Below, piece after piece: positions 45,781 to 54,205 of a stretch of 64,000 nt of DNA (within the stretch, counting starts at the first letter, position 1; each line of letters opens with the position of its first letter). The translations under genes and the position numbers were made by a program. Where the stretch lies: positions 586,819 through 650,818 of the forward strand of contig OX638318.1 of the NCBI GenBank assembly GCA_951812585.1. The letters are read 5' to 3'. The notes below the pieces were generated by a model. That model searched no databases. It was given only the letters and a program-made list of their open reading frames with translations, and was not told where the DNA came from. Origin of the DNA: Rhodothermales bacterium (GTDB taxonomy: Bacteria; Bacteroidota; Rhodothermia; Rhodothermales; Bin80).

Positions 45781-46809
45781 ATGACCCGCACATACACATG
45801 CCGACCCAGGCGTATCAGCCCCCGACAGCACGCGGCACTCCAGGCGCTGTTCGCGCACCTGGGCTGGCTGCGGAACCAGGAGGTGGCGAAGTATCGGGAC
45901 GATTACAAGGAGGGGAGGAAAACGGCATCCTACTACGACCTGTGCGGGTGGCTGACGACGCTACGCGGCGGCGAGGATGAGCGGACGCGACGCTTCGGGG
46001 TGGAGGCGCAGCGATCCGTACTGAAACGCGTGTGGCTGGGCTACGAAAAGTTCTTCCGGGACCACGAGGGCCGCCCCCGCTTCCGGCCGATAAGCACCGG
46101 CGTTCACTCCTTCGAGGTGCTTGGCGCCACCCTGCGCAAGCACGGCAAGTATTACGTGGTGGCAGTAAAGGGGATCGGGAAGCTGCGTTTTGCGGACCGG
46201 CGGGACAGCCATGGGCGTAAGAAGAAAAAGGCGGCGCTCGCCAGGGAATCCCGCCGCATCGCCACTCGCCGCAAGCACGCCGTGCACCGGATCACTACGG
46301 ACATCGTTCAGCGTCACTCCGCGCACCTCGCGGTGGAATCGCTGAAGATCACGAACATGACGGCCAAGGGCGGCTCCCGCAAGCGGGGGCTGAATCGGGC
46401 GATGCTTTCGCAGAGCCTCTCCATGGTCGTCAGCCACCTTGTCTACAAGGCTGAAAGCGCCGGAGGCAAGGTGGTCTTTGTTGACCCTCGCAACACGACG
46501 CAGCAATGCAGCGCGTGCGGAGGCATGCCGCCTGGCAAGCTGACCCTCGCGGTCCGTGTGTACGCATGCGTGCACTGCGGCCACGTGCAGGATCGGGATG
46601 TCAACGCGGCCAGGAACATCCGGGCCAGAGGGTTAGCCTCTCTGGGGTGGCCGGGAATGCAGCCACCGTGTCGCCCGGTAGCGGCGCAAGCCGCACATGG
46701 AAGGCCGCTGGGTCCTGCTTCGGCAGCGCCTACGCCGTCCTGCGACACAGGAACGCGTGGGCGGGGCTCCCGTCCCCGCAAGAGTACCTTGCACGCACAA
46801 GGCGACTAG
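45781..46809 (+). CDS. IS605-type TnpB lacking the first RuvC motif (copy 2)
   Basis: 342 residues. N-terminal helix-turn-helix/WED part (ISPRQHAALQALFAHLGWLRNQEVAKYRDDY, RPRFRPISTGVHSF), then GKLRFADRRDSHGRKKKKAALARESRRIATRRKHAVHRITTDIV, RuvC-II Glu in LAVESLKITNM near residue 185, a zinc ribbon with two Cys pairs (CSACGG and CVHCGH) and RuvC-III Asp in DRDVNAARN near 272. In TnpB the RuvC-I segment with GIDxG lies between the WED part and the RKK..ALARE helix; here the two are joined, so about 75 codons including the first catalytic Asp seem deleted. No tnpA is present. Confidence 0.85.
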   Translation: MTRTYTCRPRRISPRQHAALQALFAHLGWLRNQEVAKYRDDYKEGRKTASYYDLCGWLTTLRGGEDERTRRFGVEAQRSVLKRVWLGYEKFFRDHEGRPRFRPISTGVHSFEVLGATLRKHGKYYVVAVKGIGKLRFADRRDSHGRKKKKAALARESRRIATRRKHAVHRITTDIVQRHSAHLAVESLKITNMTAKGGSRKRGLNRAMLSQSLSMVVSHLVYKAESAGGKVVFVDPRNTTQQCSACGGMPPGKLTLAVRVYACVHCGHVQDRDVNAARNIRARGLASLGWPGMQPPCRPVAAQAAHGRPLGPASAAPTPSCDTGTRGRGSRPRKSTLHAQGD

Positions 46810-46867
46810 GGGGGTCGCTCCCCGCGCGAGGGCTCCCCCTTCCCCTTTCTCACTTCCCCTGTGGCAT

Positions 46868-46883
46868 CTTTCGCGCGCGAAAG
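46868..46883. promoter_or_regulatory. Perfect 16-bp palindrome before the CBM9/DUF5916 gene
   Basis: CTTTCGCGCGCGAAAG is its own reverse complement and ends 10 bp before the ATG at 46894. It lies between the TnpB stop and the start codon. It could be a dimeric repressor site or a hairpin in the leader; no regulator can be named. Confidence 0.5.
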
Positions 46884-46893
46884 TTAACTCCTG

Positions 46894-49116
46894 ATGATTG
46901 TACTTGCCGCCGCTGGATGCGCATTCGTGCTGATGAGCAGTAATCTTGTGGCGGCGCAGGACATCCTCTACTTGCAACGCGTGTCCGATCGGGTCGTTAT
47001 CGATGGCCTGCTGGATGATCCGGCCTGGGACGAATTGCAACCCTTTCCGCTGGTGATGTACGAGCCCGTATTCAGGGGAGAGATGACCGAGCGCACAGAA
47101 ATTCGGGTCGGGTACGACAGCGACTTCATCTATGCCGCCGCCAAGTTCTACTACGAGGACACCGCCGATATGCGCGCAAACTCCATGTACCGTGACCGGT
47201 ACAGCGGGGACGATGTGTTTTCGGTTTTCCTGGACACCTTCAACGACCAGCAGCACGGACTGTGGTTTTCGACCAACCCCAATGGCGTACGCATGGACTA
47301 TGCCATCTCCAACGATCTGGTGTTCTTGGGTCCCACCCCGTTTGGAAGCGCCATCAATGAAAGCTGGAACACTTTCTGGGATGCGGCTACCACGCGCACC
47401 GACGAGGGCTGGTTCGCGGAGATGCGCATTCCCTTCTCCAGCCTTGGGTTTCAGGATCGGGACGGCGTCGTGGAGATGGGCATGGCGCTTGGGCGGTGGA
47501 TGCCAAGCAAGGCGGAGATCCATGTCTTTCCTGCCATTCCGCCCAGTTGGGACATGGGCTATGCGAAGCCTTCCCAGTATGCCCGCGTGCGGCTTGAAAA
47601 CGCGGGGTCGGGTCGCCCCTTGTACATCACACCTTTTGTGGCGGGCGGTGCGTCGCGCCTCAGCACGCTCAACGATGCCGAAGATGCGTACGAAATTGAG
47701 GACGATCTGACGGGCGATGTAGGGCTTGACCTCAAGTACAGTGTCACGAACAACCTTACGCTTGATATCACGGTCAATACGGATTTTGCGCAGGCGGAGG
47801 CGGACGATCAGCAGGTCAATCTGTCGCGCCTCCCGCTGTTTTTTCCAGAGAAGCGACAATTCTTCCAAGAGCGCGCGGGAATCTTCGAGTTTCGCACCAT
47901 AGGCCGCTTCGGTCGCATCTTTTACTCACGCAGGATCGGCCTGCACGAGGGCCAGAACGTGCCGCTCATTGGCGGTGGGCGCCTCGTCGGACGCGTGGGT
48001 GCCTGGGATCTGGGGCTGCTCAACATTCAGACCGCTGAAGGTGCCGGCTTGCCGATGGAGAATTTTGGCGTCTATCGGGTGCGTCGTGATGTCTTCAATG
48101 CCAACTCGTTCGTGGGCGGCATCGTGACCACGCGCGTGGGCTGGGACGGCACCTACAACCATGTGTATGGACTCGATAGTCAATTTCGCGTGTCGCCCAA
48201 GCAGTATCTGACTCTTAAATGGGCGCAGGTGCTTTCCAATGATACGAGCCTGAATCCGCTGCACGATGCTTCCGGCGGCTATGCGCGGGTGCGGATTGAG
48301 CGCCGCACGCAGATCGGGTTTTCATACACGCTGCTCGGCACTTGGCTGGGTCGCAACTTTCTGCCGGGCGTTGGGTTTCTTTCCAGGGCCGGCTTCCTTA
48401 ACCCTCTCGCCATCGTCGGCTACGGATGGTTGGCCAAGGAGTCGTCGCGCGTTCTTTCCTACCGCGCTAGCCTGCTGGCGACGCAGTACTTGCGCGACAA
48501 GGACGGCACCCTTGATTGGACTTTCGTCCGCCTGGATGCCCCCATCGTCATGAAGAACGGAGATGTGCATACGGTAACGATCGAGAGCAATGTTGAGGAC
48601 TTTCGAGAACCCTTGGAGCTGCCAGAAAACACCATCGTACCGGTAGGCCGCTACCGGTATGCCGGCTTTGAGTGGTCCTACATGATGAGCGATGGACGTC
48701 TGTTGCGCACCAATGCAACGGTGACGGCAAGCAGGCTGTATGATGGATCCAATGTAGGGTTTGAAGTAGAACCCACCTGGAATGTATCCCGCTACCTGGA
48801 GCTCGGCGCAGTCTACCAGTTCAACCGTGTTCGCTTCCCTAAGCGCGATGACGGATTCAGCGTCCATGTGGGGCGCTTGCGCGTCCAGATTGGTTTCACT
48901 ACAAAGATGTCGGTCAATGCGTTCATGCAGTACAATGCGTCTACGGACAACTTCTTGGCCAACATGCGCTTCCGGTACAACTTCCGTGAGGGCAATGACC
49001 TTTGGATTGTGTTCAATGAGGGCCGCAACACAGACCGTTACAGCGTCGATCCCGTACTTCCGGCGTTGGACAGCCGCGTGCTCCTGCTGAAATACACCTA
49101 CACCTTCATCCGTTAG
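46894..49116 (+). CDS. CBM9-like/DUF5916 outer-membrane-associated protein
   Basis: 740 residues. Signal peptide at the N-terminus (MIVLAAAGCAFVLMSSNLVAA). A family-9 carbohydrate-binding-like domain follows at about 25-225 (VVIDGLLDDPAWDELQPFPLVMYEP, ADMRANSMYRDRYSGDDVFSVFLDTF, GWFAEMRIPFSSLGF), then DUF5916 with alternating strands like an outer-membrane barrel (SVTNNLTLDITVNTDFAQAEADDQQVNLSRLPLFFPEKRQFFQERAG) ending LLLKYTYTFIR. Found in many Bacteroidota and Gemmatimonadota; function not established. A 679-bp internal piece (47326-48004) recurs at 50525. Confidence 0.9.
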   Translation: MIVLAAAGCAFVLMSSNLVAAQDILYLQRVSDRVVIDGLLDDPAWDELQPFPLVMYEPVFRGEMTERTEIRVGYDSDFIYAAAKFYYEDTADMRANSMYRDRYSGDDVFSVFLDTFNDQQHGLWFSTNPNGVRMDYAISNDLVFLGPTPFGSAINESWNTFWDAATTRTDEGWFAEMRIPFSSLGFQDRDGVVEMGMALGRWMPSKAEIHVFPAIPPSWDMGYAKPSQYARVRLENAGSGRPLYITPFVAGGASRLSTLNDAEDAYEIEDDLTGDVGLDLKYSVTNNLTLDITVNTDFAQAEADDQQVNLSRLPLFFPEKRQFFQERAGIFEFRTIGRFGRIFYSRRIGLHEGQNVPLIGGGRLVGRVGAWDLGLLNIQTAEGAGLPMENFGVYRVRRDVFNANSFVGGIVTTRVGWDGTYNHVYGLDSQFRVSPKQYLTLKWAQVLSNDTSLNPLHDASGGYARVRIERRTQIGFSYTLLGTWLGRNFLPGVGFLSRAGFLNPLAIVGYGWLAKESSRVLSYRASLLATQYLRDKDGTLDWTFVRLDAPIVMKNGDVHTVTIESNVEDFREPLELPENTIVPVGRYRYAGFEWSYMMSDGRLLRTNATVTASRLYDGSNVGFEVEPTWNVSRYLELGAVYQFNRVRFPKRDDGFSVHVGRLRVQIGFTTKMSVNAFMQYNASTDNFLANMRFRYNFREGNDLWIVFNEGRNTDRYSVDPVLPALDSRVLLLKYTYTFIR

Positions 49117-49299
49117 GCCGGCCCTCACGACCAACTGAAGCTATGGACAGAACCAGCACCGGATGGCTATTGCTCCGACGAAGAAGAAGGCCCGTGTGGA
49201 GAACTGTTTTCGTGCAAAGACGAGTGCGAGGAAGGTGATGAATGTTGTTCTGTCGGCATGGGATACACACCGTTTATCTGCTTGTACGGGTACTATTAA
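49117..49299 (+). pseudogene. Cysteine-rich reading frame without start codon
   Basis: Directly after the CBM9/DUF5916 stop, an open frame of about 60 codons ends at a TAA. It reads WTEPAPDGYCSDEEEGPCG, ELFSCKDECEEGDECCSVG, MGYTPFICLYGYY: seven cysteines in a C-x7-C-x5-C-x3-C-x5-CC-x10-C pattern in an acidic context. No ATG, GTG or TTG precedes the cysteines in frame, so it is either the tail of a lost gene or a coincidence. The spacing is like small disulfide-rich or metal-binding secreted peptides. The next gene (49376) is a 6-bladed propeller lipoprotein. Confidence 0.4.
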
Positions 49300-49375
49300 T
49301 GGCTACCTTGCGGGGATCCAGACAACCTCGGGCCAGACACACACAGATCCTTGCCGAACCATTACGGTTTTTGCC

Positions 49376-50506
49376 ATGAGGCGTGTTCTGATAAGATTTT
49401 GTGATCGTGCGCTGCTGAACTGGCTTAGCTGGGCCGGCTTCACACTGCTGGTTGTCGTGATCGCCGGATGCACCCAAGGCACTGATACCCCAGCCGAGCG
49501 CACCGTCCAACCGTCAAAGCTTGTCCCGTTTGACCATCTGTTTGCGCTGGCGGACACAGTGGTTTTGGATCCATCCGTTTTGGTCGGACAGATCTGGTTC
49601 ATTGACGCTGACGTGTCGGGGCACATGCTTATCACAGACATATCTTCTGGATTGGTCCACCTGTTTGAGCCCACGGGGCAGCATATATCGACATTCGATA
49701 AGGATGTCTGCTATCCGAACGACTCCGGACACTTTACGTGGACCGCCCGCTTTGCCGATAATGGTTCCGTTATAGTCACCACCATGGAGGGGGCTGTGGT
49801 CATCTTTGACCGGTCAGGTAACTGCCTGGAGGCCCGGTCGAATCTGACATCGCCACTACAGTCTTTTTGCACTTGGGGTGATTCGATTTTCACCTTCTTG
49901 GGCTTACGGGGTCCGGAGCGGAAAACGATGATCGAGGTCCATTCGATGGACCTCACATTCCAGCGGGCAATTGAGCTCGCGACTCCCGAATTCCCTCGGC
50001 TTAATTCGAATTACCTAGGGTCTCGCGGACGTAACATGGACTGCTTCCGTGGCGGACCGCTCTATAAGCATTCCGAGGATATGGATGCCACACCGGTATC
50101 AGATCGAGAGCCTTGGACCTGGTTTCGCCCGGAATTCTTCATCAAGCGGGATAAGGATATCCCCGATAGTCCGAACATGATGGAGAGGTTGGCAGCAAGG
50201 CGCGAATTTCCGCTGTTGAATGGATTGTATGCACTTAACGAGGACATCCGCTTGATGGTATTTTCCGAAATTGAGGAATCGTATCGTCCGGAGGGCGGCT
50301 CAGGCCGGGTGGTGTCGGGTTTCAGCATTGTCAGTAACGACAATCGATTCGAAGCCGTTAGCACGGTCCCGCCCAAGGTTCCGTATACTGCCCGGCATGG
50401 ACACCTCTACTTTGTAGGTCCTAATGTATCCACACCGGACGGAGACGTAGGCAACCAGGCAGTGATACGATACAGATTTAAGATACCTGAGGCAGTCGAT
50501 GTCTGA
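49376..50506 (+). CDS. 6-bladed beta-propeller lipoprotein
   Basis: 376 residues from ATG 49376; the open frame starts at 49163, but only the later ATG gives a signal (LSWAGFTLLVVVIAGC) with a lipobox. The body has propeller-like strand repeats (QIWFIDADVSGHMLITDISSGLVHLFEPTGQHIS, ARFADNGSVIVTTMEGAVVIFDRSGNC, GDSIFTFLGLRGPERKTMIEVHSMDLT). Distinct from the propeller at 31.3 kb. Such proteins in Bacteroidota often stand near thioredoxin-like or small Cys-rich genes. Role unknown. Confidence 0.75.
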   Translation: MRRVLIRFCDRALLNWLSWAGFTLLVVVIAGCTQGTDTPAERTVQPSKLVPFDHLFALADTVVLDPSVLVGQIWFIDADVSGHMLITDISSGLVHLFEPTGQHISTFDKDVCYPNDSGHFTWTARFADNGSVIVTTMEGAVVIFDRSGNCLEARSNLTSPLQSFCTWGDSIFTFLGLRGPERKTMIEVHSMDLTFQRAIELATPEFPRLNSNYLGSRGRNMDCFRGGPLYKHSEDMDATPVSDREPWTWFRPEFFIKRDKDIPDSPNMMERLAARREFPLLNGLYALNEDIRLMVFSEIEESYRPEGGSGRVVSGFSIVSNDNRFEAVSTVPPKVPYTARHGHLYFVGPNVSTPDGDVGNQAVIRYRFKIPEAVDV

Positions 50507-50524
50507 TGTCCTTCGCGCCACATT

Positions 50525-51203
50525 TTGGGTCCCACCCCGTTTGGAAGCGCCATCAATGAAAGCTGGAACACTTTCTGGGATGCGGCTACCACGCGCACCG
50601 ACGAGGGCTGGTTCGCGGAGATGCGCATTCCCTTCTCCAGCCTTGGGTTTCAGGATCGGGACGGCGTCGTGGAGATGGGCATGGCGCTTGGGCGGTGGAT
50701 GCCAAGCAAGGCGGAGATCCATGTCTTTCCTGCCATTCCGCCCAGTTGGGACATGGGCTATGCGAAGCCTTCCCAGTATGCCCGCGTGCGGCTTGAAAAC
50801 GCGGGGTCGGGTCGCCCCTTGTACATCACACCTTTTGTGGCGGGCGGTGCGTCGCGCCTCAGCACGCTCAACGATGCCGAAGATGCGTACGAAATTGAGG
50901 ACGATCTGACGGGCGATGTAGGGCTTGACCTCAAGTACAGTGTCACGAACAACCTTACGCTTGATATCACGGTCAATACGGATTTTGCGCAGGCGGAGGC
51001 GGACGATCAGCAGGTCAATCTGTCGCGCCTCCCGCTGTTTTTTCCAGAGAAGCGACAATTCTTCCAAGAGCGCGCGGGGATCTTCGAGTTTCGCACCATA
51101 GGCCGCTTCGGTCGCATCTTTTACTCACGCAGGATCGGCCTGCACGAGGGCCAGAACGTGCCGCTCATTGGCGGTGGGCGCCTCGTCGGACGCGTGGGTG
51201 CCT
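50525..51203 (+). repeat. Duplicated internal fragment of the CBM9/DUF5916 gene
   Basis: 679 bp that match 47326-48004 with a constant offset of 3199; I find one mismatch (51079 versus 47880). Both ends fall inside the gene, the flanks are unrelated, and the fragment has no signal peptide and no C-terminal part. A chimeric frame runs through it from a TTG at 50525 to 51367, but the last 54 residues are not protein-like, so I do not call it a gene. The near-identity points to a recent event or an assembly artefact. Confidence 0.9.
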
Positions 51204-51426
51204 CGAATCCGGCCAGTGCAGTACCGCGGCCGCTGCATGTGCAGCGCGCGGAACCCGGTGTGCATCACAGATCAGATGCCTGGTACAGTTATCTCACGAC
51301 CCTGCGTGCGAAAATTCCGCTCAAGGGCGTATGTTGGAACGCAGGTGTTGGAGCAACGACCCGCTGACGCCGCACGGTTCCCACCTGCGCCTGCACCAGA
51401 TCCCTCGCCACCCAGCCCGAATTGCT

Positions 51427-52647
51427 GTGAATCCCTCATTTCTTGCGCTGACTGTCGTGCTCCTTGCAATGCAGCCAGTCGCACAGGCCCAGCCGCGCGG
51501 CGGTACCGCGACGCTGCCCGATGGCCCGGGCAAGTCGCTGGTTGAAAGCTATTGCACCAGCTGCCACACGACGCGCTCCATCACCCGCTCCGCAGGGTAC
51601 GACACGCCCGAAGCCTGGAAGGCCGTATCGGCGTCCATGGTTTTGCTTGCCGAGGCCGAGGCTGAGGCCATCGCGGACTACTTGGCCACACACTTTCCGG
51701 AGCTGAAATCGCGACGTCCCACGCTCGTGGATGGGCCCGTAGAAATCGAAATAGAAGAGTGGATGGTGCCCACGCTGGGACAGCGCTCTCGCGACCCCGC
51801 CGAAGCGCCCGATGGCTCCATCTGGTGGACCGGCATGTGGGCCAGCCTGGTCGGGCGACTGGATCCCATCACCGGCGAAATGAAGGAGTATCCGCTCCCG
51901 CCATCCGCGAGGCCGCATAGCATCATACCCGATGAAGAAGGCTACATCTGGTACTCGGGCAACAGCAACGGAACCATCGGCAAGCTGGACCCGGCAACCG
52001 GGGCCATTACCGAATACCCGACTACAGGGGAAGATCCCCATACGATGACATGGCATCCCAATGGCAAACTCTACTTCACAGCGCAGCGAGCCGCGAAGGT
52101 AGGGCGGCTGGATCCGGATACGGGCGACATCGTGGAGACTGACACCGAATCACGCCCCTACGGGATCGTGGTCGACCAGACCGAAACCGTCTGGGTTGCC
52201 TTCAACGGCACCAACAAGCTGGGCGCCCTCAACGCAGAATCCATGGAAATGCGCTACTACACCCTGCCGGATCCTGACACCCGCGTGCGGCGCCTGGGCA
52301 TTACAAGCGATGGTAAGGTGTGGTACGTGAACTCGTCCATGGGCCGACTTGGGCGGCTGGATCCGGCCACGGGCGCGGTCAAAGAATGGGATTCCCCGAG
52401 CGGCCCAAGATCGCACCCGTACGCACTGGCCGTCATCAACGACAAGATCTGGTACAACGAGTCAGGCATGCGTCCCGACGCTCTGGTACGTTTTGACCCT
52501 GCCACAGAGACCTTTCAGAGCTGGGCCATCCCGTCAGGTGTGGGAATCATCCGCCATGTTTGGGTCACCCGCGCAGGAGAACTGCTGATTCATCAGAGCA
52601 GTTCCAACAGGATCGGCCGCGTCACCATCAAGGACCTGGCGAACTGA
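51427..52647 (+). CDS. Exported cytochrome c / virginiamycin-B-lyase-like propeller protein
   Basis: 406 residues from the GTG at 51427, which starts a signal peptide (NPSFLALTVVLLAMQPVAQAQ). A c-type haem motif CTSCH follows near residue 45 in a short cytochrome domain, then a Vgb-like propeller (ITGEMKEYPLPPSARPHSIIPDEEGYIWYSGNSNGTIGKLDPATGAITEYP and repeats). Streptogramin lyase activity is not implied: the same fold with a haem domain is common in environmental bacteria. Periplasmic. The duplicated CBM9 fragment ends about 220 bp upstream of this start. Confidence 0.85.
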   Translation: MNPSFLALTVVLLAMQPVAQAQPRGGTATLPDGPGKSLVESYCTSCHTTRSITRSAGYDTPEAWKAVSASMVLLAEAEAEAIADYLATHFPELKSRRPTLVDGPVEIEIEEWMVPTLGQRSRDPAEAPDGSIWWTGMWASLVGRLDPITGEMKEYPLPPSARPHSIIPDEEGYIWYSGNSNGTIGKLDPATGAITEYPTTGEDPHTMTWHPNGKLYFTAQRAAKVGRLDPDTGDIVETDTESRPYGIVVDQTETVWVAFNGTNKLGALNAESMEMRYYTLPDPDTRVRRLGITSDGKVWYVNSSMGRLGRLDPATGAVKEWDSPSGPRSHPYALAVINDKIWYNESGMRPDALVRFDPATETFQSWAIPSGVGIIRHVWVTRAGELLIHQSSSNRIGRVTIKDLAN

Positions 52648-52763
52648 CGGGCGCACGATGTCCAAAGCGCCCAGGCCCGGTGGCCTCCACGCTGGGATTG
52701 CGCCCACGGGGTTCCACTGGGAAGGGTTCAGGGCATGCGGAGCGCTTGATCCGAAAAATCTTT

Positions 52764-53369
52764 TCACTGCGCATACGCCACCGACAGATAGTAGCCATCG
52801 TATGCAGCAAACCGAAGCAAAAGGGACAGCCCATCCTCTAGCAAGGCGCGGCCCGATCCGCTTGGAACATCTACGGATAGCTGCACCCGCTTGGGCGAAC
52901 GTCTAAGGCCCGTGCGCAGCGCCTTGAGCACCGCCTCTTTGAGGGTCCAGTACAATATCAGCCTACGCTCTGCATTGAGCGGCAGGGCCTCGTAGGCGTC
53001 GCGCTCCGATGGGTGAAGCATGAAATCCACCAGGCGCGGTGCACGTTTCTGTATGCGCTCCAGGTCCACACCGATGATGTGGGGAGCAACCGCTGCAACA
53101 GCCCAGTTACCGGCATGCGCAATGCTCGCGCGAAGGGAGGTACCAGGAACGTCTACGCCGCCATCGGGTGACGCCATAAGCGGCACCGAGGCTGGACAGA
53201 GCGCCAGCCGATCAGCCAACAGTGAGCGCAGTGCTGCGCGCCCAGCAAGGAAGTGGCTTCGCGCGCGTGGATGCCGTATGCCCTCAAAACGAATGCGCTC
53301 GTCAGTCGACAGCATGGCCCACTGCGATGGCGCTACATCGTGCCGAACCGCTGCCCACAGGACGCGCAC
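52764..53369 (-). CDS. 4'-phosphopantetheinyl transferase (Sfp type)
   Basis: 201 residues from the GTG at 53369; the longer frame to 53471 overlaps the SOD gene. HPRARSHFLAGRAALRSLLA, then SIAHAGNWAVAAV, the Mg-binding IGVDLERIQKR and WTLKEAVLKALRTGL are the Sfp-family motifs. It attaches the phosphopantetheine arm to carrier proteins, either for fatty acid synthesis or for a secondary-metabolite synthase; no carrier protein or synthase is in the window. It follows the SOD gene on the same strand by about 50 bp. Confidence 0.9.
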   Translation of the reverse strand: MRVLWAAVRHDVAPSQWAMLSTDERIRFEGIRHPRARSHFLAGRAALRSLLADRLALCPASVPLMASPDGGVDVPGTSLRASIAHAGNWAVAAVAPHIIGVDLERIQKRAPRLVDFMLHPSERDAYEALPLNAERRLILYWTLKEAVLKALRTGLRRSPKRVQLSVDVPSGSGRALLEDGLSLLLRFAAYDGYYLSVAYAQ

Positions 53370-53419
53370 ATCGGGCGATAGACCTGGCAGCGGCGCACGC
53401 GTTTCGCAGCCGGTCAGAC

Positions 53420-54061
53420 TCAGAAGCGGACCGCCGGTGCCGCCGCGTAGTTGTCCGCTACCACAGCCCAATTCACTACGTTCCAGAACGCTTGGATGTA
53501 CGCGGGCCGGCGATTCTGGTATTTAAGGTAGTAGGCATGCTCCCAGACATCCAGTCCCAAAAGCGGCACATGGCCACCCATGTACGGGCTGTCCTGGTTG
53601 GCTGTGGAATATACTTCCAGCCGGCTGCCCACTGGATCATAGACCAGCCAGGCCCAGCCGCTCCCGAAGCGGGTTGCCGCGGCTTTTGCAAAAAGGTCTT
53701 TGAATGCTTCTGTTGAGCCGAAGTCCTTGCTGATGGCGGCTGCAAGGTCGCCCTCAGGATCACCGCCTCCTCCTGGCCCCATGATGGTCCAGAACAGGCT
53801 GTGATTCGCATAGCCGCCCCCATTGTTGCGGAGGCCGGCCGGAACGACCGTGCCCGCGCGATCAGCCGCCTGGCCTGCGCTGTACAGGATGGACGCAATG
53901 CCATCGGTTGCGCCCTCATGCTTCGTCCCCTGGAGCGCAGCATTGAGGTTGTTGGTGTACCCCTGGTGATGCTTCGTGTGGTGAATCTCCATAGTGCGCG
54001 CGTCGATATATGGCTCAAGCGCGTCATAGGCGTAAGGAAGATCGGGCAGCTTAAAGGCCAT
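53420..54061 (-). CDS. Superoxide dismutase, Mn/Fe type
   Basis: 213 residues. Metal ligands lie in [11 protein letters not shown], in [14 protein letters not shown] and in the [19 protein letters not shown] signature. GPGGGGDP and ANHSLFW favour manganese. A cytoplasmic enzyme that removes superoxide. No signal peptide. It is the first gene of a short minus-strand pair with the phosphopantetheinyl transferase. Confidence 0.95.
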   Translation of the reverse strand: MAFKLPDLPYAYDALEPYIDARTMEIHHTKHHQGYTNNLNAALQGTKHEGATDGIASILYSAGQAADRAGTVVPAGLRNNGGGYANHSLFWTIMGPGGGGDPEGDLAAAISKDFGSTEAFKDLFAKAAATRFGSGWAWLVYDPVGSRLEVYSTANQDSPYMGGHVPLLGLDVWEHAYYLKYQNRRPAYIQAFWNVVNWAVVADNYAAAPAVRF

Positions 54062-54205
54062 CGTGCAATCTGCAAATCAGTGAACGGATGTGCGGTAAAC
54101 CACCCGGTACAGGGGTTGGTTTCCTGGAGGAGTCTTGTATTGGTCGAAGCGCCGCTGATCAACCGCGTTGCCCACGGTTCGCGATACCCATGCCATCCAG
54201 GCGCA

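Noticed and set aside
46633-47868. 411-codon minus-strand frame opposite the CBM9/DUF5916 gene
   Set aside because: Antisense shadow; its second appearance at 50300-51067 is due only to the 679-bp duplication.
50525-51367. Chimeric plus-strand frame through the duplicated CBM9/DUF5916 fragment
   Set aside because: Starts at a TTG inside copied sequence, lacks signal peptide and barrel, and ends in non-protein-like residues.
51427-52647. Streptogramin resistance gene (vgb)
   Set aside because: Only the propeller fold is shared; the cytochrome c domain and environmental context do not support a resistance call.
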